A DNA stretch of 38,307 bases from Candidatus Thorarchaeota archaeon SMTZ1-45 (GCA_001563335.1 LRSL01000018.1:1-38307); one strand, 5' to 3'. Shown: positions 17,255-24,810, numbered from the stretch's first letter. Notes: a model not told the origin generated them from the letters alone. Translations and numbers: made by a program.

Positions 17255-17318
17255 TCAATCTAGAAGATGTTGCTATAAACCGTGATTTAGGTGCACTGCA
17301 ATGCGGTGATGTTTTGGA

Positions 17319-18017
17319 CTAGAGCAAGAATACTGCGAGAATTCCAGTAAGAAAGACTCCATCCCATGTACCTGCCCCTCCAATTGATGCTTTACCGGTT
17401 TTTAGTTTTGACAATTTTCCTAGATTCAAAATATCAGCCCCAATCAATGTTCCAAGTGTTCCAGAAACATAAGCAATTGCATATGCATTGTAAAATCCTG
17501 GTGCAATTGCTATCATAGCGATGGTCACGAATACTGCAACTAGTGCTGGAAGGAAGGCTGGAGTAAGAATACCAACATTCGGCTCAATTCTAGCAACTCT
17601 ATGTACAGCAAGAGTGACAATTGCAACTGAGATTGCAAACTGAACTGGTGCAGCAAGATTCATGAGTATAAGGTATCCACTCACAAGAATAGGGATTATA
17701 GCGCCTCCTAGATTGATACTTATTTGTGTTTCACCAGGACATTCGGGATAAAAAACTTGATAGCTGACACCCCAGAATTGAATGTATGGTTCCTCAGTAC
17801 AAGGTGCGGGATCTGATTCAATAGTGTAAAGGGGAATATTGACCAAGCTTCCTAATAGCGAACCAGGAACTATTAGGATTGCCAGCCACATGGGAATTCC
17901 GAGTTGAATGAATGCAATGCCAATAGCTTGGAGAAAGAACAAACTAAGAATTACGAATGCGAGCATTGTAAAAGCTGAGAAGCTGCCACGTCCATGTTGA
18001 AGTCGTACTTGACTCAT
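17319..18017 (-). CDS. DUF1614-family membrane protein
   Basis: Polytopic membrane protein with about six to seven hydrophobic helices. Family hallmarks near the end are GTLGTLIGADILNLGKLSKL and ASIGGAGTWDGVFLTGILA, and NLGGAIIPILVSGYLI in the middle. Function of DUF1614 is unknown. Start placed at ATG 18017 just before the first predicted helix; in-frame alternatives are ATG 18065 and TTG 18179, which add up to 54 residues without family features. A Cys pair (CTEEPYIQFWGVSYQVFYPEC, about 20 residues apart) sits in a loop likely outside the membrane and could form a disulfide. Confidence 0.75.
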   Translation of the reverse strand: MSQVRLQHGRGSFSAFTMLAFVILSLFFLQAIGIAFIQLGIPMWLAILIVPGSLLGSLVNIPLYTIESDPAPCTEEPYIQFWGVSYQVFYPECPGETQISINLGGAIIPILVSGYLILMNLAAPVQFAISVAIVTLAVHRVARIEPNVGILTPAFLPALVAVFVTIAMIAIAPGFYNAYAIAYVSGTLGTLIGADILNLGKLSKLKTGKASIGGAGTWDGVFLTGILAVFLL

Positions 18018-18264
18018 TGAAATACCAAGACATCCTTCGATACTTTTTCTTTTGAGAATTAGCATATGTCGAAGAGTTAGTAATTTGATTTGTAAAATAA
18101 ATGGAGAGAGGAATCTGGTGACATTTATCAAATCAATCTTATCAGTGCAAATATTCTTTTGAATAAAAGGGAATATCAAAATTTAGAGGGAGAAATAATA
18201 TGGTCACTGTATGGCCAGCATATTGCATTCAGAAAAAGGGAATTAGTAGAAGGTAGGTGATTGC

Positions 18265-19398
18265 ATGAAGAAAAAGAATTGGATTCTGTTTGCAATCACA
18301 CTGGTTCTAGTTCTCGCATCAAATAAGGAACTTATTTCTATTGATAAAATGTCCAGTCAGAATGAAATAAGGGTAATAGTAGACATGGATGCAGCACCTG
18401 ATGATTGGGCAGCAATATTGTATCTTCTCAAACATCCAACTATAACAGTAATTGGAATTGGAGTTTCTTGTGGAGTTTCTTATGTAGATACAGGCGTCAC
18501 TAATACTCTAGGTATTCTCGAACACTTAGGATTACATGATATACCAGTTGCAGCTGGGAAGGAAACTCCTCTCGTTGTCGATCATGCGTTTCCAACACCC
18601 TGGAGGGAGGCAAGTCAGAATTTCTATGGACTTAATCTACCCACGACCAGTTTGCAGCCATCTCTGATGAATGCATCAGACCTCATGATATCATTGCTAG
18701 AAAGTTCAGAAGTTAATGTTACTCTAGTAGCATTGGGTCCGCTCACCAATATCGCCATTGCTCTAGACACGGAACCCTCCATAGAATCAAAGATAGACAA
18801 GATACTCCTCATGGGAGGAGCTGTTGACGTTCCTGGAAATGTGGGTTTAGAATCTGACATCCCTAATTACGTTGCTGAGTGGAATATTTGGGTTGATCCA
18901 AACGCTGCAGACATCGTATTCAAATCTGGGTTATCAATCCAGATGGTTGCTTTAGATGCAACGAATCAAGTCCCACAGACACAGGCTTTCCTTGACAAAC
19001 TTGAAAGCGTAATCAGGACCCCAGAAGCTCATCTGCTCTACAACATGACTACTGTTGGATTATACTTCTGGGACCAGCTAACGGCGGTCACATTGACAAA
19101 TCCAGAGGTGGTCACATTTGAAGAGCACTGTATTGAGATAGTTGTAGATTTAGAGAATCATGAAGGGCAGACAAACTCGACAGATACTGGTTCTGCGAAT
19201 GCTCTCGTTGCAGTTACAGCAGATGCCGCCCTATTTGAAGATCTATTCATTGGATACATAAACGATGACCTACCCAATGCATCAACTCATCCTGGGACTT
19301 CGACTCCGCCTCCAATTGACTTGCTATTGTGGGTGGCAACGGGAAGTGGTATTGTTATTGTCGGTATAACTGCAATCATTATCATAAAGAAAAGATGA
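18265..19398 (+). CDS. Secreted, membrane-anchored inosine-uridine nucleoside hydrolase
   Basis: IUNH-family enzyme (PF01156), which hydrolyses the N-glycosidic bond of nucleosides to ribose and base using a Ca2+ site built from an N-terminal Asp cluster. Here the cluster reads VDMDAAPDDWAA (D40, D42, D46, D47). Other family segments are VTLVALGPLTNIA, KILLMGGAV, AEWNIWVDPNAA and the late YFWDQLTAV. A signal peptide covers residues 1-20 and a C-terminal helix (LLLWVATGSGIVIVGITAII, then KKR) follows a Pro/Thr linker, so the domain is extracellular. It probably salvages nucleosides from outside DNA or RNA. A GGTGAT-like ribosome-binding site lies just before ATG 18265. Confidence 0.85.
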   Translation: MKKKNWILFAITLVLVLASNKELISIDKMSSQNEIRVIVDMDAAPDDWAAILYLLKHPTITVIGIGVSCGVSYVDTGVTNTLGILEHLGLHDIPVAAGKETPLVVDHAFPTPWREASQNFYGLNLPTTSLQPSLMNASDLMISLLESSEVNVTLVALGPLTNIAIALDTEPSIESKIDKILLMGGAVDVPGNVGLESDIPNYVAEWNIWVDPNAADIVFKSGLSIQMVALDATNQVPQTQAFLDKLESVIRTPEAHLLYNMTTVGLYFWDQLTAVTLTNPEVVTFEEHCIEIVVDLENHEGQTNSTDTGSANALVAVTADAALFEDLFIGYINDDLPNASTHPGTSTPPPIDLLLWVATGSGIVIVGITAIIIIKKR

Positions 19399-19402
19399 GA
19401 AG

Positions 19403-19433
19403 TGTAGCTAGCTTTGAGATTTGCACTCCAGAG
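19403..19433 (-). pseudogene. tRNA-Cys 3'-end remnant A
   Basis: Read on the minus strand, these 31 nt align without gaps to the T-arm, acceptor 3' strand and CCA of the tRNA-Cys at 21117-21192 with 22 matches, including the distinctive T-loop GTGCAAATC. It follows the nucleoside-hydrolase stop codon by 4 nt. No 5' half is present. Probably a worn duplicate or old attachment site. Confidence 0.45.
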
Positions 19434-19630
19434 CTGTTAGCCAATCACCATCCCTTTCTCATGAATCTCAGTGTCTTCTCATTTGACTACTCTTTCGAAC
19501 TGACTAGTTCAAAATCGTTTCCACTTCAGTTGACTGTTGATGACTCTCTCTTTTCGCGTTCTTGCTACTGGCGATATAACCCAATGAAATATGGGATGAG
19601 TCCTATTAATGCGAATGCTAAATTGAATGA

Positions 19631-19876
19631 TCAGGGCAGAATGAAGTAAGTCATTATAACCAGGCCAATCGAGATTGTTACTAAACCCCATACTTCGATT
19701 GGGTTGCGGTATTGCTCGATTAGACCTATCATCAATGCAATCAATGCTATAGACGCTATCATGAAAGAGCCAATCATGTCAAGAGCTGGAGTATATCCCC
19801 AAAGAGAAAGGACCTGTAGGATTGCAGCTATTGAAATCAAGAGATTGAAACTGATGAGATACTTGTCCTCTTTCAT
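19631..19876 (-). CDS. Small three-helix membrane protein
   Basis: 81 residues from ATG 19876, with hydrophobic segments at roughly 7-25, 30-50 and 60-80 (FNLLISIAAILQVLSLWG, MIGSFMIASIALIALMIGLI, VWGLVTISIGLVIMTYFIL). The open frame continues upstream to 20008, but that part runs through a tRNA remnant and is unlikely to be coding. Family not recognised. It lies between two tRNA-Cys remnants on the same strand and may be cargo of a former insertion. Confidence 0.5.
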   Translation of the reverse strand: MKEDKYLISFNLLISIAAILQVLSLWGYTPALDMIGSFMIASIALIALMIGLIEQYRNPIEVWGLVTISIGLVIMTYFILP

Positions 19877-19924
19877 TGCAGCTATAGAGGAGAGGTCTGC
19901 TTCTACAAGAAATTTGCAGAAAAA

Positions 19925-19962
19925 TGGAGCCGGCTCGGGGATTTGCATCCAGATAAAACATC
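19925..19962 (-). pseudogene. tRNA-Cys 3'-half remnant B (possible attachment site)
   Basis: On the minus strand, 38 nt match the 3' half of the tRNA-Cys at 21117-21192 in 31 positions with no gaps: from the 3' strand of the anticodon stem through the variable loop, T-arm, acceptor strand (GCCGGCT) and CCA. Similarity stops abruptly at the anticodon stem, and the stop codon of the YkgJ-like gene begins there. A 3'-half copy on the same strand downstream of an intact tRNA is what integration into a tRNA gene leaves behind. Confidence 0.65.
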
Positions 19963-20663
19963 TAAATGGAGTTAGTAATTCCCTGGCATATATCCAACAC
20001 TCGTTCATCTACACGCAACGATCCATCCTGATTGAAAGGAAATTTCTGACAGGCCACTGGTTTTATCTCGTGAATTGAACAGAGGTTTTCATTCAAGAAA
20101 ATACAATGTCCATGGGAATCAAAACTTAACACATATTTCACCTCGAGATTCAATCCCTTCAACATGACTGTGAAGCTGCGAGGTCTGAATATGGGAAAAG
20201 GACCAATTCCTCCAAAGTATGTCTCAACAGGGAAGAAGAAGGAAAAGTAACTATAAACTGGGAGACTAGCTTCACTTTCACCGTTGTAATCATGGTTATC
20301 GAGTACAAAATTCCTCATTATTTCAAGTCGTTTCTCGAACTCCACCTTGTTGAATTCTTTATTCTCTTCTCTTCTTTCAACTAATCCAGGTATTTCTATC
20401 ACAGATTCCCCGTATGTGTAATCACTCAAACCAGCTGGTGAAATAGAAAGGGGATTAATTTGGATGTGCTTTAAGAATTCATTCTTGCTGTGTCGAATCC
20501 ATTTCAACACATCCTCCCTTGTAAGAATGATGTCCCAATACTGTTGGCAGCAATTCCCGCACTTCTTGCAACTGAAAACATCTGTCGGGTTTTTTGTAGC
20601 CTGCATGGAAATCGTACATACAAAACATTCTGTTATTATAACTCCTATTGCAAGTTGATTCAT
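19962..20663 (-). CDS. YkgJ-family (CxxCxxCC) zinc/iron-chelating protein
   Basis: Carries the cysteine cluster CKKCGNCC near the N-terminus and the paired C-terminal CSIHEIKPVACQKFPF with HCIF before it, the signature of PF03692 proteins that bind metal or an Fe-S cluster. Function is otherwise unknown. ATG 20663 is preferred because a TATA box (TTATAATAAT on this strand, 20689-20697) lies 31 nt upstream; ATG 20606 (MQATKNPTD) would also keep the domain whole. The open frame reaches 20987 but then overlaps the divergent gene. The stop TAG is at the edge of tRNA remnant B. Confidence 0.7.
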   Translation of the reverse strand: MNQLAIGVIITECFVCTISMQATKNPTDVFSCKKCGNCCQQYWDIILTREDVLKWIRHSKNEFLKHIQINPLSISPAGLSDYTYGESVIEIPGLVERREENKEFNKVEFEKRLEIMRNFVLDNHDYNGESEASLPVYSYFSFFFPVETYFGGIGPFPIFRPRSFTVMLKGLNLEVKYVLSFDSHGHCIFLNENLCSIHEIKPVACQKFPFNQDGSLRVDERVLDICQGITNSI

Positions 20664-20686
20664 TAATGCAAAGTGATTTCTGGAAG

Positions 20687-20699
20687 GATTATTATAACA
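20687..20699 (-). promoter_or_regulatory. TATA-box promoter of the YkgJ-like gene
   Basis: On the minus strand TGTTATAATAATC is a good TATA-like element centred about 31 nt upstream of ATG 20663, which gives a nearly leaderless transcript. It decides the start choice for that gene. The divergent gene at 20743 begins about 45 nt away. Confidence 0.45.
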
Positions 20700-20742
20700 A
20701 TACAACATCAATCTTGTCGATTTGCAGTGTTGGGTGGTTAAA

Positions 20743-21108
20743 GTGATAGATAGAAGACAGCTAGAAACACGTGTTAAGATACTCAAGGAAACTAGAAAGG
20801 TTCTATACAAGCTCTCAAAGCAATCGAGTCCTAGGGGATTGACAACGCTTGAGAAGGCAGAACTAAAGAAATACAATAGTTGGTTGGGTATCGCTTGTAA
20901 GCAACTTGATAACTTGTCAAAACATGGGGAGAAACTGCTTAAACTAAAAGATAGCCCTGGAGCTTCAGAGATGCAACAGTCATTCAATCTTCAGTATCTT
21001 CAACTTCAGCAAGACATGCAAGCACAGAATCGGCAATTCACTTTGGTTTCAAATATAATGAAAGTCAAACATGACACAGCTAAATCTGCCATCAACAATG
21101 TTAGATAG
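20743..21108 (+). CDS. Small coiled-coil hypothetical protein
   Basis: 121 residues from GTG 20743, chosen because GGTGGTT lies 4 nt upstream; TTG 20722 and GTG 20734 are in frame. The sequence is charged and helical with heptad-like spacing (LETRVKILKETRKVLYKLSK and, at the end, FNLQYLQLQQDMQAQNRQFT). No Cys pattern, signal peptide or membrane helix. Not recognised. It lies head-to-head with the YkgJ-like gene and ends 8 nt from the CCA of the tRNA-Cys gene, so it sits inside the segment bounded by the intact tRNA and remnant B. Confidence 0.55.
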   Translation: MIDRRQLETRVKILKETRKVLYKLSKQSSPRGLTTLEKAELKKYNSWLGIACKQLDNLSKHGEKLLKLKDSPGASEMQQSFNLQYLQLQQDMQAQNRQFTLVSNIMKVKHDTAKSAINNVR

Positions 21109-21116
21109 AAAAGAAA

Positions 21117-21192
21117 TGGAGCCGGCCTTGGGATTTGCACCCAAGTAAAACAGCTCTGCAGGCTGTCGCGTAAGCTTCTCCGCCAGACCGGC
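21117..21192 (-). tRNA. tRNA-Cys (GCA) with encoded CCA
   Basis: 76 nt fold as a cloverleaf on the minus strand: acceptor GCCGGTC/GGCCGGC (one U-G pair), D stem GCG/CGC, anticodon stem ACAGC/GCTGT with loop CTGCAGA (anticodon GCA), T stem TTGGG/CCCAA, discriminator U and an encoded CCA. U73 and the GCA anticodon identify it as cysteine. Oddities are a T-loop TGCAAAT (G at position 55 instead of U) and a D-loop without the G18-G19 pair, so the usual elbow contacts are missing. Copies of its ends lie elsewhere in the window. Confidence 0.8.
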
Positions 21193-21344
21193 TCAGCTGA
21201 GGTTCTTGCCACATTATTAGTTTTAAGGATGTCGGCAAGAAATCATGCAGTTTGTGAGGATGCTGCAGAAATACTATACTCACATCAAGTCTTAAGATTG
21301 CTGCATAGTGTATTAAAGAAATCTGCAAATTTTGCCTAGAGTTC

Positions 21345-21485
21345 CTCAGTGTAATCATCATAGACGTCACTGGAACCTCAATGAACACCACAAATATGGA
21401 AACACCTCTTAATCTATATACATCTGTTATTATCGGAACAACGGGAATTCTCATAGTCATTTCTGTCATAATTCTCAAACGGTCG
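21345..21485 (+). pseudogene. Surface-protein C-terminal anchor fragment
   Basis: A frame without a usable upstream start encodes VIIIDVTGTSMNTTNMETPL followed by a hydrophobic helix (SVIIGTTGILIVISVIIL) and KRS. This Asn/Thr linker, helix and basic tail is the same anchor found at the C-termini of the secreted enzymes in this window. Upstream the frame is closed by a stop near 21306, so the catalytic or binding part is gone. Confidence 0.4.
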
Positions 21486-21489
21486 ACAA

Positions 21490-21681
21490 ATCATAGGGGC
21501 AGGTCTTGGAGCTACACAGGAATTAGATCATTTTAGCGAAACCTCTGATTCAAAAGATCGAACAAGGATGTTAGACGAAGGGCTCGAAGTCCTTACAGAT
21601 CTCTTGAGTGGTGAACCATTCTCTTTTAAGGGTAAGTACTACCAGCAGAAAGAAGTGACATTTCTCCCAAAACCACCAATA
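21490..21681 (+). pseudogene. Luciferase-like (LLM) flavin/F420 oxidoreductase fragment
   Basis: The frame encodes about 64 residues that match the middle of luciferase-like monooxygenases: IIGAGLGATQELDHF, then RMLDEGLEVLTDLLSGEPFS, FKGKYYQQKEV and FLPKPPI. A whole enzyme is about 300-350 residues; both ends are missing. The fragment begins within 5 nt of the anchor fragment and its end runs under the tail of the serine-hydrolase gene on the other strand, marking a recombination junction. Confidence 0.6.
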
Positions 21682-21698
21682 TCCTCTCTTGCTGATGT

Positions 21699-22802
21699 CT
21701 ACCAGCGTTTTATGAAGACTACAATTGCTATTATAACCACCACACCACTGATTGCTAGAGCGATCAAAATGATATCAACTTCACCACTGCCATTCACAGG
21801 TGTTGTTGTTGTTGTCGTTGTTGTTGTTGTCATTTGGATATAATCTAGTGATGGTAGTATATACTCAGTTATGAGATTATCAATGAGAATCGTTTGGAAA
21901 GTTGACTTTGTAACAAAGATCAAGTTGTAATCTGGGAACACCCAAATCCATTGACCATAAGACCCGTAAGCACAGTATGCATTATAGGATGATTTTATCC
22001 ACCAAAGATAGCCATATTCTCCTTCAAATCCACCTCCACCGCATTCAGTTGTATATACCTTCGTAGAGTTTTCTACCCACCCCCTAGATACGATTTGTTC
22101 TGCATCCCATGTTCCATTGTTTAGAAACAAGAACCCAATCTTTGCCATATCTCGTACTGTTAATTGAAGTCCATTAGCTCCATAATCAAGTCCTTGTGGA
22201 TCAACCTCCCATTCGTATTCATCGATGCCTAGTGGTTGAAACAGATGAATATCTGCAAAAGTTGAGGGGGTCATTCCTATTGTTTCCAAGAGAATAGCCG
22301 AAAGAATATGAGCTCCTCCACTATTATAAGTCCATATTTCACCTGGCGTAGATGACATTGGTTTATCTAACGCATATTGTACCCAATCAGATGATTCACG
22401 CATCAATCCCGGATCAGTATACGGATTCCATTGTAATCCTGATTTCATGGTCAATAGATGTCTCAAAGTGATAGATTCTTTCTGACTATCACGATTTGCA
22501 ATAATTCTATCTGGAAAGAAGCTTACCATCGTTTCATCTAAACTACTGAGGTATCCCTCTTCTAATGCAATTCCAACGAGGATGGAAATGATACTCTTTG
22601 TAACTGACCAAGTATTACTTAACGAGCTTTCATTGAAGTCTGAATCGGGATATTCTTCAAGAACAACATAGCCGTTTCTTACAATCATAATACCTTGCAG
22701 ATAGACACTCCAGAGGCTAGATGGAGCTAACATCTCTTCTAGCAGAGTTCCATTCATGCCCTGTTCATCTTCAGTGATTGTAACCAACCCTCTGTTGGCC
22801 AA
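21699..22802 (-). CDS. Beta-lactamase/CubicO-type serine hydrolase, membrane-anchored (frameshifted at 5' end)
   Basis: Class-C beta-lactamase-like fold (PF00144) with the catalytic S-x-x-K as SVTK (66-69), YNSGG as the Y-x-N-like motif, and the family segments SITLRHLLTMKSGLQWNP and TVRDMAKIGFLFLNNGTW. Members are peptidases and esterases acting on peptidoglycan-like or D-amino-acid substrates; the substrate here is unknown. After the enzyme comes a run of ten Thr residues, then a transmembrane helix (IILIALAISGVVVIIAIVVF) and KRW. This frame lacks a signal peptide: it is encoded just upstream (22754-22918) in another frame, so one base appears lost around 22785. Either the gene is broken or the assembly has an error. 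Confidence 0.75.
   Translation of the reverse strand: MANRGLVTITEDEQGMNGTLLEEMLAPSSLWSVYLQGIMIVRNGYVVLEEYPDSDFNESSLSNTWSVTKSIISILVGIALEEGYLSSLDETMVSFFPDRIIANRDSQKESITLRHLLTMKSGLQWNPYTDPGLMRESSDWVQYALDKPMSSTPGEIWTYNSGGAHILSAILLETIGMTPSTFADIHLFQPLGIDEYEWEVDPQGLDYGANGLQLTVRDMAKIGFLFLNNGTWDAEQIVSRGWVENSTKVYTTECGGGGFEGEYGYLWWIKSSYNAYCAYGSYGQWIWVFPDYNLIFVTKSTFQTILIDNLITEYILPSLDYIQMTTTTTTTTTTPVNGSGEVDIILIALAISGVVVIIAIVVFIKRW
21801..21830. repeat. (TGT)n trinucleotide repeat coding poly-Thr linker
   Basis: Ten trinucleotides, nine TGT and one CGT, are the reverse complement of ACA/ACG codons and give a ten-Thr stalk between hydrolase and membrane anchor. Near-identical codons suggest recent slippage expansion. 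Confidence 0.7.
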
Positions 22803-22918
22803 TAATCAGGAGCTTGTGATGTAGAAAATACATGTATTGGGTTCATGGACTGAGCATTAGAACTTGGAATTAACAAACTAAGTACAATGATTAGGACTAG
22901 AAGGTTGAAATACTTCAT
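22754..22918 (-). pseudogene. Signal-peptide exon-like 5' fragment of the serine hydrolase
   Basis: From ATG 22918 the minus strand encodes a signal peptide (MKYFNLLVLIIVLSLLIPSS, then NAQS) followed by APDYWPTEGW, the usual lead-in of this hydrolase family before its EEQGM segment. The frame then ends at a TGA at 22754-22756, while the continuing EDEQGM segment is in the next frame. The two frames overlap at 22754-22802. Restoring one base near 22785 joins them into one protein of about 405 residues. Confidence 0.7.
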
Positions 22919-23154
22919 TCTATACTAACCCCGAATTCCTCATTCAAAAGTAATTTTGTCATCCTGTTTTTGATAAATGTTTTCATCTTTGGATTTGTTC
23001 GGGTAGAATACGTTAGCATCCGTTGGTATGCTGGTAAAAACTGCATCTAAAATTGCGGATACGCTCCTTTTAGGATATCTCTGTAAAAGATAACTGCTAA
23101 GGTGGCTGAATGACAACAATTTTAACACCGAACTAGTATCTCTGTCTACTCCAA

Positions 23155-23232
23155 GGGCGCGTGGTTTGGCTTGCATGGGGCACTAACCTTCTGAGTTAGT
23201 AATCTCAGGTTCGAATCCAAGTAGGCCCCCCA
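23155..23232 (+). tRNA. tRNA-Arg(TCT)-like gene, degenerate, encoded CCA
   Basis: 78 nt fold as a tRNA: anticodon stem CTAAC/GTTAG with loop CTTCTGA (anticodon TCT), canonical T-loop TTCGAAT, D stem GTTT/GGGC made largely of U-G pairs, and an encoded CCA. Two acceptor pairs (5-68 and 6-67) and two T-stem pairs (50-64 and 51-63) are mismatched, so it may be a pseudogene. It lies 24 nt before the DUF4037 gene. The 236 nt upstream hold no gene I can support. Confidence 0.5.
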
Positions 23233-23256
23233 ATTACATTCTCTGAGGAATTAAGT

Positions 23257-24387
23257 ATGAATCCAGAATATCCTTCGACTAAGCATTTCGTGAAAGGACT
23301 AGACCTTAGCCAAGTCTTCTACGAAGAAGCTGTTAGACCCCTCTTGGAATCGGAATTTCCTGATCTTGCATACTCGGCAGGTCATCTGGGAGCTGGGTCA
23401 GATGTACTAGGTTTTGACACAGAGCAGTCTATGGACCACGATTGGGGACCGAAGCTGTTGATGTTTCTCGGAGAGAAGGACCATGAGAAATACCACGAAT
23501 CTATAGACACTTTTCTCGGTCACAATTTGCCTACTGAGATTCGTGGATTACCAGTAAACTTTGGTTACGATGATGATGGTGCTATCTTCATGCAACGATC
23601 AGACGATAGACCACTCAATCATAGAGTCAAGATAGTTACAATCGGAGATTACTTTGAGAGATATCTTACTGTAAATCCGCTTGAGAAGATGAGTCCGATA
23701 GATTGGGTTGTGCTTCCTGAACAACGATTACGAAGTATTGCAGGTGGTCGAATATTCCATGATGGACTTGGGAAGCTACAACCCATTATGGAGAAACTGT
23801 CCTACTATCCTAACGATGTGTGGCTGTACCTCTTGTCGACCCAATGGCGGCGAATTGCTCAAGAAGAACACTTCATGGGACGGTGTGGACAGGTAGGAGA
23901 TGAGCTAGGCTCTCGTGTTGTTGGCTCTAGACTTGTATACGACATCATGAAGCTCTGTTTCTTGATGGAGAAGCAGTATACCCCGTATATCAAATGGTTT
24001 GGAACAGGTTTTTCGCAGCTCAAGAGCGCAGCAGTTCTAACACCAATCCTCATGCGTGTGTTTGAAGCGACTTCATGGAAAGATCGAGAAGAATACCTTG
24101 TGAGAGCATATGAGGTAGTGGCTGGTATGCATAATGATCTCAACATTACAGAACCCATGAAAGCCAAGGTGTCAAACTTTCACACCCGACCGTTCCTAGT
24201 CATTGGGGCTGATGATTTTGCTGAAGCAATCTATGCAACCATCCAAGATGAGGAGGTCCTATCGCTTTCGAAGTTTCTCGGGGGTGTGGATCAATTTGTT
24301 AACTCTACGGATGTATTATCAAAACCGAAACGATATCCGAAACTCCGGAATATGTTCGCTTCTTTGTCATTAGAGTACAATATGTAA
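23257..24387 (+). CDS. DUF4037 nucleotidyltransferase-like protein
   Basis: Full-length DUF4037 protein (PF13228). The N-terminal region holds AGSDVLGFDTEQSMDHDWGP, whose G-S and paired acidic residues resemble a nucleotidyltransferase active site, and the C-terminal half is the helical DUF4037 part (GSRLVYDIMKLCFLMEKQYT, KWFGTGFSQLK, VVAGMHNDLNIT). Substrate and role are unknown. GAGG lies 9 nt upstream of ATG 23257. Its last 83 nt overlap, antisense, the end of the C_GCAxxG_C_C gene. Confidence 0.8.
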   Translation: MNPEYPSTKHFVKGLDLSQVFYEEAVRPLLESEFPDLAYSAGHLGAGSDVLGFDTEQSMDHDWGPKLLMFLGEKDHEKYHESIDTFLGHNLPTEIRGLPVNFGYDDDGAIFMQRSDDRPLNHRVKIVTIGDYFERYLTVNPLEKMSPIDWVVLPEQRLRSIAGGRIFHDGLGKLQPIMEKLSYYPNDVWLYLLSTQWRRIAQEEHFMGRCGQVGDELGSRVVGSRLVYDIMKLCFLMEKQYTPYIKWFGTGFSQLKSAAVLTPILMRVFEATSWKDREEYLVRAYEVVAGMHNDLNITEPMKAKVSNFHTRPFLVIGADDFAEAIYATIQDEEVLSLSKFLGGVDQFVNSTDVLSKPKRYPKLRNMFASLSLEYNM

Positions 24388-24793
24388 GAGGGGGGGGCTT
24401 GTCGAATGCCCCGCTCTCGAATGCTTTCATCATATCCACATCATCTGTGCCCCCGTCATATTGAATCAGGTCTCGACACAGGATTGACCCATTGATTGCC
24501 TTGAATTCTTCAAGTAATCGAGTAGAGATTTCAGCTACCTTTGGGTTCATTGGATTTTCATCACCAAATTCTAGGCCAATTGCCATTAGAGCACCTGTCA
24601 AAGCACCGCAGACATTACCGGTGAGATTTATTCCCCCGCTGAAGGCAGATGCGATCTTCATACAGGTTTCAGCGTCAACTCCTTTTTCTCCCATGTAGGG
24701 ACCAAACGTAGCGAAGATTGCTTGCGAACAACTTCCCTTCATGCCATTCATTAGCTCCCTTGCAGCGCACGTATTCTTAGATAAATCACTCAT
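24305..24793 (-). CDS. C_GCAxxG_C_C family redox protein with altered C-terminus
   Basis: Small cysteine protein of the C_GCAxxG_C_C family (PF09719): KGSCSQAIFATFG, IASAFSGGINLTGNVCGALT with GALMAIGLEFG, and a late INGSILCRDLI. These proteins are probably redox or metal-binding; the exact role is unknown. GGAAGTGAT upstream of ATG 24793 is a good ribosome-binding site. The expected tail after AFESGAFDK (compare the broken copy at 27514, which ends GPKFVEDTVVLLEKLL) is replaced by an unrelated sequence starting at an 8-base C/G run (24390-24397), so the tail is probably lost by rearrangement or frameshift. The 5' neighbour is a truncated methyltransferase. Confidence 0.7.
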   Translation of the reverse strand: MSDLSKNTCAARELMNGMKGSCSQAIFATFGPYMGEKGVDAETCMKIASAFSGGINLTGNVCGALTGALMAIGLEFGDENPMNPKVAEISTRLLEEFKAINGSILCRDLIQYDGGTDDVDMMKAFESGAFDKPPPLTYCTLMTKKRTYSGVSDIVSVLIIHP

Positions 24794-24810
24794 TGAATCA
24801 CTTCCTCAAA

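Noticed and set aside
19877..20008. Upstream extension of the small membrane protein to 125 residues
   Set aside because: The extension is translated from a tRNA remnant and the end of the YkgJ-like gene, so it is not real coding sequence.
22754..22802. Programmed -1 frameshift joining signal peptide and hydrolase
   Set aside because: No X-XXY-YYZ slippery heptamer lies in the overlap, so mutation or sequencing error is the simpler explanation.
22940..23176. 78-codon minus-strand frame with non-repetitive sequence
   Set aside because: It starts inside the tRNA-Arg-like gene, has no recognised domain and no good start; kept only as unannotated spacer.
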